Positions 5,199-10,975 of a stretch of DNA of 10,975 bases are shown here, piece by piece. The DNA is from JAJISK01 sp046759185. GTDB lineage: Archaea > Thermoplasmatota > Thermoplasmata > RBG-16-68-12 > JAJISG01. Location of the stretch: contig JBHIBO010000041.1 in the NCBI GenBank assembly GCA_046759185.1, positions 1 to 10,975 on the forward strand, in the 5' to 3' direction. Position 1 is the stretch's first letter. Each line of letters opens with the position of its first letter. The position numbers were made by a program, and so were the translations under genes. The notes below the pieces were generated by a model that was not told where the DNA came from, searched no databases, and saw nothing but the letters and a program-made list of their open reading frames with translations.

Positions 5199-6611
5199 AT
5201 GGCCCTCCAGGTCTTCAACACCCTCTCCCGCACGAAAGAGGACTTCAGCCCGCTTCGGGGCAAGCGCGTGGACATGTTCGTGTGCGGGATCACGCCCTAC
5301 GACTACACCCACGTAGGCCACGCCCGCACGTATGTGACCTTCGATGTCGTGGCCCGCTACCTTCGCCATCGCGGCTATAGCGTCTTCTATGTCCAGAATG
5401 TCACGGACGTGGATGACCGAATCGTCACCCGCTCCGCGGAGAGTGGCACGCCTTGGGACGAGCTCGGGAACACGTTCCTGGAGGACTACTTGGAGACCAT
5501 GCACCGTCTGGGCGTCACCAGCGTCAACCTCTATGCGCGGGCGACCGAGTACATCCCCGAGATCATTGAGCAGGTCAGCGGCCTGGTGGAGAAGGGATTC
5601 GGCTACCAGGTGGACGGGGACGTGTTCTACGAGGTGAACCGGTACCCGTCCTGGGGCCAGCTCTCGCGGGTCAAGCAGGAGGAACTCCGGGCCGGGGCCC
5701 GGGTCGAGGTGGACGAACGGAAACGGGACCCGCGGGACTTCGCCCTCTGGAAGGCGGAGAAGCCCGGTGAGCCCACGTGGGACAGCCCCTGGGGACCGGG
5801 TCGTCCGGGATGGCACATCGAGGACACGGCCATCACAATCTCCCACTTCGGGCCTCAGTATGACATCCACGGGGCCGCCACCGATCTCATCTTCCCCCAC
5901 CACGAGGCTGAGATCGCCCAGGCCGAGGCGTTCACGGGCGTGACGCCCTTCGTGAAGTACTGGATGCACGGGGGCTTCGTGGTCACGAAGGGGGAGCGCA
6001 TGGGGAAGTCTCTGGGTAACATCGTGCCGGTCCAGGATGCTCTGGAGCACGTGGAACCGGAGGTTCTCCGTTTCTTCCTGGTGAATACACAGTACCGGGG
6101 TCCCATCGACTTCACCTTCAGGGCCCTCGATGAGGCGAAGAACGCCTACGCCCGCCTCACGGAGGCGCTCGGACGGGCCCGGGAGGAGAGGGACGATGCC
6201 CCGAAAGGGAAGGCACCAGGGGACGGCGCGCTGCGGAAGGCCTTGAAGGGTGCCACACAGGCCTTCCAATGGGCGATGGACGACGATTTCAACACGCGGG
6301 ACGCTCTCGGCGCCCTGTTCCAGCTCACCACCGCCTTCAACACTGCCGTTGAGAAAGGCCTGAGCCAGGCATCGCTGCAGGCGTATCTGGATGCCTTCGA
6401 TGTTTATGGCCGGGTTCTCGGTCTCTTCCGCACCCGTCCCGGTGCCTCCTCCGAAACGGTGCGGGGCCTCATACGCCTTCTAGTGGGCCTGAGGGAGGAG
6501 GCCCGAGAGAAGGGGGACTTCGAGACCTCCGACCGGGTTCGGAAGGCACTTCGGGACCTAGGGATCGACCTTCAGGACACGTCGAAAGGCCCCCGGTGGC
6601 GTTTGAAGTAA
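5199..6611 (+). CDS. cysS: cysteinyl-tRNA synthetase
   Basis: Class I aminoacyl-tRNA synthetase that charges tRNA-Cys with cysteine in the cytoplasm; 470 aa, normal for the bacterial/archaeal monomeric enzyme. The Rossmann catalytic domain carries the HIGH signature as H38-V-G-H41 and the KMSKS signature as R267-M-G-K-S271. Also visible are the YVQNVTDVDDRI segment (64-75) and the PHHEAEIAQ core (233-241). In the E. coli enzyme a zinc ion that selects cysteine is held by C28, C209, H234 and E238. Here the equivalents are C29, D209, H234 and E238, so one cysteine ligand is aspartate (GWHIEDTA). The C-terminal helical DALR-type region spans about 300-470, ending in a short basic tail. The ATG is fixed by alignment with the family and by a TATA-like box 27 nt upstream. 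No neighbour is co-directional nearby, so it is probably monocistronic, ending at a hairpin terminator. Confidence 0.97.
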   Translation: MALQVFNTLSRTKEDFSPLRGKRVDMFVCGITPYDYTHVGHARTYVTFDVVARYLRHRGYSVFYVQNVTDVDDRIVTRSAESGTPWDELGNTFLEDYLETMHRLGVTSVNLYARATEYIPEIIEQVSGLVEKGFGYQVDGDVFYEVNRYPSWGQLSRVKQEELRAGARVEVDERKRDPRDFALWKAEKPGEPTWDSPWGPGRPGWHIEDTAITISHFGPQYDIHGAATDLIFPHHEAEIAQAEAFTGVTPFVKYWMHGGFVVTKGERMGKSLGNIVPVQDALEHVEPEVLRFFLVNTQYRGPIDFTFRALDEAKNAYARLTEALGRAREERDDAPKGKAPGDGALRKALKGATQAFQWAMDDDFNTRDALGALFQLTTAFNTAVEKGLSQASLQAYLDAFDVYGRVLGLFRTRPGASSETVRGLIRLLVGLREEAREKGDFETSDRVRKALRDLGIDLQDTSKGPRWRLK

Positions 6612-6632
6612 CCCCCCTGACGAACGGGGAAA

Positions 6633-6657
6633 GACCCCCCGAAATGGGGGTCATTTT
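6633..6657 (+). terminator. stem-loop with T-run after cysS
   Basis: GACCCCC (6633-6639) pairs perfectly with GGGGGTC (6646-6652) around a 6-nt loop and is followed by ATTTT. This resembles an intrinsic terminator for cysS, though the T-run is short. Confidence 0.5.
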
Positions 6658-6668
6658 GGGGCCCAAAA
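6654..6668. repeat. 15-bp palindrome between cysS and gyrB
   Basis: TTTTGGG (6654-6660) and CCCAAAA (6662-6668) are exact reverse complements around a single G. Its left arm is the T-run of the preceding stem-loop. It lies about 28 nt upstream of the gyrB TATA box, so it could be a protein-binding site as well as part of the cysS termination region. Confidence 0.5.
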
Positions 6669-6695
6669 CGGCGTGAGCCAGGCGTCTCAGTATCA

Positions 6696-6703
6696 TTATA
6701 TAG
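6696..6703 (+). promoter_or_regulatory. TATA box of the gyrB-gyrA operon
   Basis: TTATATAG is the best archaeal TATA match in the window. Its centre is 42 nt before the gyrB ATG, predicting a start near 6725 and a leader of about 17 nt. It is flanked symmetrically by TCAGT (6687-6691) and ACTGA (6704-6708), an inverted repeat that could be a repressor site overlapping the box. Confidence 0.7.
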
Positions 6704-6741
6704 ACTGACCCCATAACCCTTAATTCCTGGGATGGGATGGG

Positions 6742-8682
6742 ATGACCAGTACTAGTGTTCCAGCGCAGACTCTGAGTGAAACGATGCCTGAGGAATTATC
6801 ATACGACTCTGCCAAAATCCAGATTCTGGAGGGTCTACAGGCCGTTCGCAAGCGGCCTGCCATGTACATCGGCAGCGTGGACCAACGAGGGATGCAGCAC
6901 CTGGTCTACGAAGTCGTGGATAACAGCATCGACGAGGCCATGGCAGGGTTCGCCTCGGACATCCAAGTCACCGTCTCGAAGGAGAACGTCGTCACGGTCG
7001 AGGACGACGGCCGGGGCATCCCCGTCGACCCTCACCCGAAGTATGGGATTACGGGGGTCGAGATCGTCTTCAGCACCTTGCACTCCGGTGGCAAGTTCGA
7101 CCGGAAGGTGTACAAGGTGTCCGGGGGCCTGCACGGCGTGGGCCTGGCCGTGGTGGCCGCCCTCTCGGCGTGGCTGAAGGTCTGGGTCCGGCGGGGCGGG
7201 AAGGAATATTACATGCGTTTCAAGCGCGGTGGCTTGCCGGCCACCCAACTCCGGGCGATGAAGAAGAGTGACGGGCGCGGAACCACGGTCTCCTTCAAGC
7301 CCGACGCGCAGATCTTCGGGGACACCGCCTTCGATCCCGAGGTCCTGGTGGCCCGGATGCGGGAGTACGCCTTCCTGAACAAGGGCACGCGCATCGCGAT
7401 CGAGATCGAGGACGGGGCCAAGGAGGAGTTTCGCTTCAAGGGGGGCCTGTCGGAGTTCGCGACTTGGATCAATCGCAACAAGAACCCCCTTCACAGCCCT
7501 CCCATCTACATCGAGGGGAAGAAGAACGGATTGGTCATGGACCTGGCGCTCCAGTACACGGACAGCTACTCGCAATCCATCCACAGCTACGCGAACAACA
7601 TCGCGACCATGGAGGGGGGGACCCACCTGGTGGGGTTCAAGGCCGCCATGACCCGGGTCATGAACGACTTCCTCCGAAACAACGGCTCCTCCAGGGAGAA
7701 GGACCTCAGCCTTCACGGCGAGGACGTTCGGGAGGGTCTGACGGCCATCCTCAGCGTGAAACTTCCCGAGCCCCAGTTCGAGGGCCAGACGAAGACGAAA
7801 CTGGGAAACAGCGAGGTCAAGGGCGCCGTGGAGTCTCTAATCTTTGAGAAGCTCTCTGAGTACCTCTTAGAGCACCCCCGCGAGGCGGAAACGATCCTCA
7901 AGAAGGCCGTCCTCGCCGCCGAAGCCCGAGAAGCGGCTCGGAAGGCCCGGGAGCTTACCCGTCGCAAGGGCTTCCTAGAGGGCTCCTCCCTCCCCGGGAA
8001 GCTCGCGGATTGCCAGGAGAAGGATCCCGCGAAGAGCGAGCTGTTCATCGTGGAGGGCCCGAGCGCGGGCGGGTCGGCCAAGATGGCCCGAGACCGCGCC
8101 TTCCAGGCGATCCTCCCCCTTCGAGGCAAGATTCTGAACGTGGAAAAGGCTCGCCTGGACAAGGCCCTGAAGAGCGAGGAGATCGTCACCCTCATATCCG
8201 CCATCGGCACGGGGATCGGGGAGGAGTTCGATCTGAAGCGGACTCGCTACCACAAGATCATAATCATGACCGATAGCGACGTGGACGGGTCCCACATCCG
8301 CACGCTCCTCCTGACCCTCCTCTTCCGGTACATGCACCCCCTCATCGAGGCGGGTTACGTCTACATCGCCCTGGCGCCCCTCTATCGTCTCAAGAAGGGG
8401 CGAACGGTGGAATACGTCTTCACAGAGCGCCAGAAGGCGGGCGCCCTCAAGCGGATGGGCCGTGGCGTCACCATCCAGCGGTTCAAGGGCCTCGGAGAAA
8501 TGAACCCACAGGAGCTCTGGGAGACGACGATGAACCCAGAGACGCGGTTGCTGAAGCAGGTCACCATCGAGGACGCCGTCCGGGCGGACGAGCTCTTCAC
8601 GATCCTCATGGGGGACGCGGTGGCGCCCCGCCGCGAGTTCATCGAGGCCCACGCACGCAAGGTTCTCAACCTGGACGTCTGA
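6742..8682 (+). CDS. gyrB: DNA gyrase subunit B
   Basis: ATPase and TOPRIM subunit of type IIA topoisomerase, which with GyrA introduces negative supercoils; 646 aa, the short form lacking the large insert of E. coli GyrB. The GHKL ATPase spans about 25-235, with EVVDNSIDEAMAG (57-69), EDDGRGIP (87-94) and GGLHGVGLAVV (128-138). The transducer carries the ATP-contacting lysine of QTKTKLGN (349-356). The TOPRIM domain has catalytic E438 and the metal acids D511, D513 and D515 in MTDSDVDGSH. At the quinolone-contact positions it has P440 (E. coli D426, motif EGPSAGG) and R461 (E. coli K447). The C-terminal QRFKGLGEMNPQELWET (579-595) binds GyrA. ATG 6742 is used; Met15 (6784) is a plausible alternative because the first 14 residues are low-complexity and not conserved. 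It leads an operon with gyrA 8 nt downstream. ParE is an alternative name, but the partner has a GyrA-type CTD. Confidence 0.96.
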   Translation: MTSTSVPAQTLSETMPEELSYDSAKIQILEGLQAVRKRPAMYIGSVDQRGMQHLVYEVVDNSIDEAMAGFASDIQVTVSKENVVTVEDDGRGIPVDPHPKYGITGVEIVFSTLHSGGKFDRKVYKVSGGLHGVGLAVVAALSAWLKVWVRRGGKEYYMRFKRGGLPATQLRAMKKSDGRGTTVSFKPDAQIFGDTAFDPEVLVARMREYAFLNKGTRIAIEIEDGAKEEFRFKGGLSEFATWINRNKNPLHSPPIYIEGKKNGLVMDLALQYTDSYSQSIHSYANNIATMEGGTHLVGFKAAMTRVMNDFLRNNGSSREKDLSLHGEDVREGLTAILSVKLPEPQFEGQTKTKLGNSEVKGAVESLIFEKLSEYLLEHPREAETILKKAVLAAEAREAARKARELTRRKGFLEGSSLPGKLADCQEKDPAKSELFIVEGPSAGGSAKMARDRAFQAILPLRGKILNVEKARLDKALKSEEIVTLISAIGTGIGEEFDLKRTRYHKIIIMTDSDVDGSHIRTLLLTLLFRYMHPLIEAGYVYIALAPLYRLKKGRTVEYVFTERQKAGALKRMGRGVTIQRFKGLGEMNPQELWETTMNPETRLLKQVTIEDAVRADELFTILMGDAVAPRREFIEAHARKVLNLDV

Positions 8683-8690
8683 GTGTCTCC

Positions 8691-10975
8691 ATGACCGCCA
8701 CCCAATCCTCCCTGAGCTACCGCCCCATTGAGCAGGAGATGGAGCAGTCATACATCGACTACGCCATGTCGGTCATCGTCGGCCGGGCGCTGCCCGACGT
8801 GCGAGACGGCCTGAAACCCGTCCAGCGGCGAATCCTCTTCGCCATGGGGCAGATGGGGCTACGCTCCAGCCGGCCTCACCGCAAGTCAGCCCGAGTCGTC
8901 GGAGAGGTCCTTGGCCGCCTCCACCCGCACGGCGAGGGGGCCGTCTACGATGCCTTGGTGCGGATGGCGCAGGACTTCAGTCTCCGATACCCTCTCATTG
9001 ATGGCCAGGGCAACTTCGGTTCCACGGACGGGGATCCTCCCGCGGCGATGCGCTACAGTGAGGTCCGCCTCGCCCCCGCGGCGGAGGAGCTGCTCCAGGA
9101 CCTCGAGAAGGAGACCGTGGACCTCCAGGACAACTTCGATGCGACCATGGAGGAGCCCGAGGTCCTCCCGGGAAAACTCCCCAACCTGCTGGTCAACGGC
9201 GCCAGCGGCATCGCGGTAGGGATGTCGACGAACATCCCGCCCCACAACCTTTCCGAGGTGGTCGACGCCTTGGTCCTCCTCATCGCCAACCCGAAGGCCA
9301 CCCCCACGCAGCTCGAGGCCATCGTTCAAGGCCCTGACTTCCCCACGGGGGGCATCATCAGCGGTCAGGAGGGCATTCGCCAAGCCTACCGCACCGGGCG
9401 AGGTCACGTCCGGGTACGAGGGCGGGTGGAAGTCGAAGATCTCCCGCGAGAGAAGAAGGCCCTCGTCATCACAGAGATCCCTTACCAAGTGAACAAGGCC
9501 AGCCTGGTGGAGACCATCGCCGATCTCGTCCGCAAGAAGAAGGTCGAGGGCATCACCGACCTGCGCGATGAGAGCGACCGTCAGGGGGTCCGCGTCGTCA
9601 TCGAGCTACGGCGGGACGTCCACGAACAGGTCATCCTCAACCAGCTCTATGCGCACACCCCCCTTCAGACCACCTTCGGCATCATCAACGTGGCCTTGGT
9701 AAACGGACGGCCCCGACGCCTGACCCTCCGGAAGACCCTGCAAGAGTTCCTGACCTTTCGGGAGGAGGTCGTCCGGCGCCGGACCCGGTTCGACCTCCGA
9801 AAGGCCGAGGCTCGTGTTCACATCGTGGAGGGGCTCTTGGCCGCGCTCCAGAAGCTGGATCGCGTCATCGCCTTGATTCGCGCCTCCGAGACCCAGCGGG
9901 ACGCCCAGCAAGCCCTCAAGACGAAGCTCAAGCTCACGCCCCGGCAGGCGAAGGCCGTCCTGGAGATGCGACTCCAGCGACTCACGGCCCTGGAGGGCCG
10001 TACCCTCCAAGGTGAGGAGGAAGCCCTACGGGAGCAAATCGACACCCTGCGATCCATCCTCCGGAGCCGGAAGAAGCGCTTCGCCCTGATCGAGGAGGAG
10101 CTTCTCGAGCTGAAGGAGAAGTACGGCGACGAGCGCCGCACCGAGATCGAGGAGGCGGCCCCCGACCTGGAGATGGCCGACCTCATCCCCAACGAACGGG
10201 TCGTGGTCATGGTCAGCAACAGCGGCTACATCAAGCGCCAGGACCTGGAGGACTATCGGCAACAGAGGCGCGGGGGGGTGGGCCTCGTCGGGATGGAGAC
10301 GAAAGAGGAAGACTACGTCGTGGACCTCTTCGTGACGAACACCCACAACTACATCCTCTTCTTCACGAACCGGGGCTGGGTCTATTGGCTGCGTGCTTGG
10401 CAGGTGCCGCGCGGAAGCCGGCACTCCCGCGGTCGACCCATCGTGAACCTCCTTCCCCGGCTGGCAGAGGGAGAGACCATCGCCGCCCGGGTGGAGGTGG
10501 AGGACTTCGAAGCCTCCAAGTACCTCCTCTTCGCCACTCGGGGGGGGCAGGTCAAGAAGACGAGCCTGGCGGCGTTCGGAAATCCTCGGGTCACCGGCAT
10601 TTGGGCCATCAAGCTGCGCGAGGGGGACGAGCTCGTCGAGGTCAAGCGGTGTCAGCCCAAGGACGAGATCATCCTCGCCACGAAACTGGGCAAGGCCGTC
10701 CGCTTCAACGAGGGAGAGGTCCGCCCCACTGCGCGGAACACGCAGGGCGTGCGAGGCGCTCGGCTTCGGGAGAAGGATGAGGTCGTGAGCATGACTCTGG
10801 TGGACGAGAACTCCACGCTCCTTACGGTCACCGAAGGGGGCTACGGCAAGAGCACCACCGTGGGCAACTATCGGAAGACCCGCCGAGGGGCCATGGGGGT
10901 CATCAACATCAAGCGCATCGAGCAGGTCGGTCCGGTGGTCGCCGTTCGCGATGTGGCCCAGGAGGACGAGGTCTT
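8691..10975 (+). CDS. gyrA: DNA gyrase subunit A (3' partial)
   Basis: Breakage-reunion and DNA-wrapping subunit of gyrase. The frame is open for 761 codons to the window edge; family length suggests roughly 60 residues are missing. The N-terminus aligns without gaps to E. coli numbering: R121 and catalytic Y122 in AAMRYSEVRL, the winged-helix DNA gate, and HPHGEGAVYD (78-87), where E82 and G83 replace the usual D82 and S83 while D87 is kept. The GyrB-binding and coiled-coil parts run to about 485, ending in KYGDERRTEIEE. The beta-pinwheel CTD begins about 500. Its GyrA box reads QRRGGVG (10263-10283), with valine where lysine or arginine is usual. Further blade motifs include SRHSRGRPIVNLL, NTQGVRGARL and YRKTRRGAMGV. 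The presence of a box argues for gyrase over topoisomerase IV ParC. No SD precedes the ATG, so translation may couple to gyrB termination. Confidence 0.96.
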   Translation, partial: MTATQSSLSYRPIEQEMEQSYIDYAMSVIVGRALPDVRDGLKPVQRRILFAMGQMGLRSSRPHRKSARVVGEVLGRLHPHGEGAVYDALVRMAQDFSLRYPLIDGQGNFGSTDGDPPAAMRYSEVRLAPAAEELLQDLEKETVDLQDNFDATMEEPEVLPGKLPNLLVNGASGIAVGMSTNIPPHNLSEVVDALVLLIANPKATPTQLEAIVQGPDFPTGGIISGQEGIRQAYRTGRGHVRVRGRVEVEDLPREKKALVITEIPYQVNKASLVETIADLVRKKKVEGITDLRDESDRQGVRVVIELRRDVHEQVILNQLYAHTPLQTTFGIINVALVNGRPRRLTLRKTLQEFLTFREEVVRRRTRFDLRKAEARVHIVEGLLAALQKLDRVIALIRASETQRDAQQALKTKLKLTPRQAKAVLEMRLQRLTALEGRTLQGEEEALREQIDTLRSILRSRKKRFALIEEELLELKEKYGDERRTEIEEAAPDLEMADLIPNERVVVMVSNSGYIKRQDLEDYRQQRRGGVGLVGMETKEEDYVVDLFVTNTHNYILFFTNRGWVYWLRAWQVPRGSRHSRGRPIVNLLPRLAEGETIAARVEVEDFEASKYLLFATRGGQVKKTSLAAFGNPRVTGIWAIKLREGDELVEVKRCQPKDEIILATKLGKAVRFNEGEVRPTARNTQGVRGARLREKDEVVSMTLVDENSTLLTVTEGGYGKSTTVGNYRKTRRGAMGVINIKRIEQVGPVVAVRDVAQEDEV

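Noticed and set aside
5184..6269. 361-codon open frame on the minus strand
   Set aside because: Antisense to cysS, whose motifs are unmistakable; composition typical of reverse-complement artefacts.
6732..6739. ATGs at 6732 and 6737 before gyrB
   Set aside because: They are in other frames within a GGGAT tandem repeat; only 6742 (or 6784) reads into GyrB.
1..10975. CRISPR arrays, insertion sequences, attachment sites, rRNA
   Set aside because: No regularly spaced direct repeats, transposase or integrase motifs, tRNA-end duplications or rRNA signatures were seen on either strand by eye.

Overview
The window is a GC-rich, gene-dense stretch that reads as archaeal, most likely a high-GC member of the Thermoplasmatota or a related euryarchaeal lineage. 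This is inferred, not proven. It rests on A/T-rich TATA-like boxes about 26-43 nt upstream of start codons, apparently leaderless genes, a bacterio-opsin-activator-type HTH_10 regulator (a largely archaeal family), a DUF998 membrane protein and bacterial-type DNA gyrase, which several euryarchaeal groups carry.

Layout. (1) Positions 1-792 hold the 3' part of an iron-sulfur protein combining an MvhD-like domain, two [4Fe-4S] motifs and a C-terminal CxxC pair. (2) Positions 920-3426 form a two-gene reverse-transsulfuration operon: cystathionine beta-synthase with a C-terminal CBS pair overlaps a cystathionine gamma-lyase-type enzyme by ATGA. (3) Positions 3437-3655 hold a small zinc-ribbon-like gene on the minus strand, divergent from an HTH_10 regulator at 3777-4526. 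The gap between them carries three consecutive stem-loops. (4) Positions 4536-5105 (minus) encode a six-helix DUF998 protein, divergent from cysS (5199-6611); both promoters look leaderless. (5) After a probable terminator and a clear TATA box comes gyrB (6742-8682), followed 8 nt later by gyrA, which runs off the window end.

How it fits together. CBS and the lyase would make cysteine from homocysteine and serine, and CysRS charges that cysteine onto tRNA, so the left half has a loose sulfur/cysteine theme. GyrB and GyrA form one operon for type IIA topoisomerase. I see no mobile element, CRISPR array, tRNA, rRNA or defence system, and no clearly new multi-gene system. The best leads are gyrase substitutions at quinolone-contact positions, a changed GyrA box, a Cys-to-Asp change at the predicted zinc site of CysRS, and the structured intergenic region at 3681-3770.
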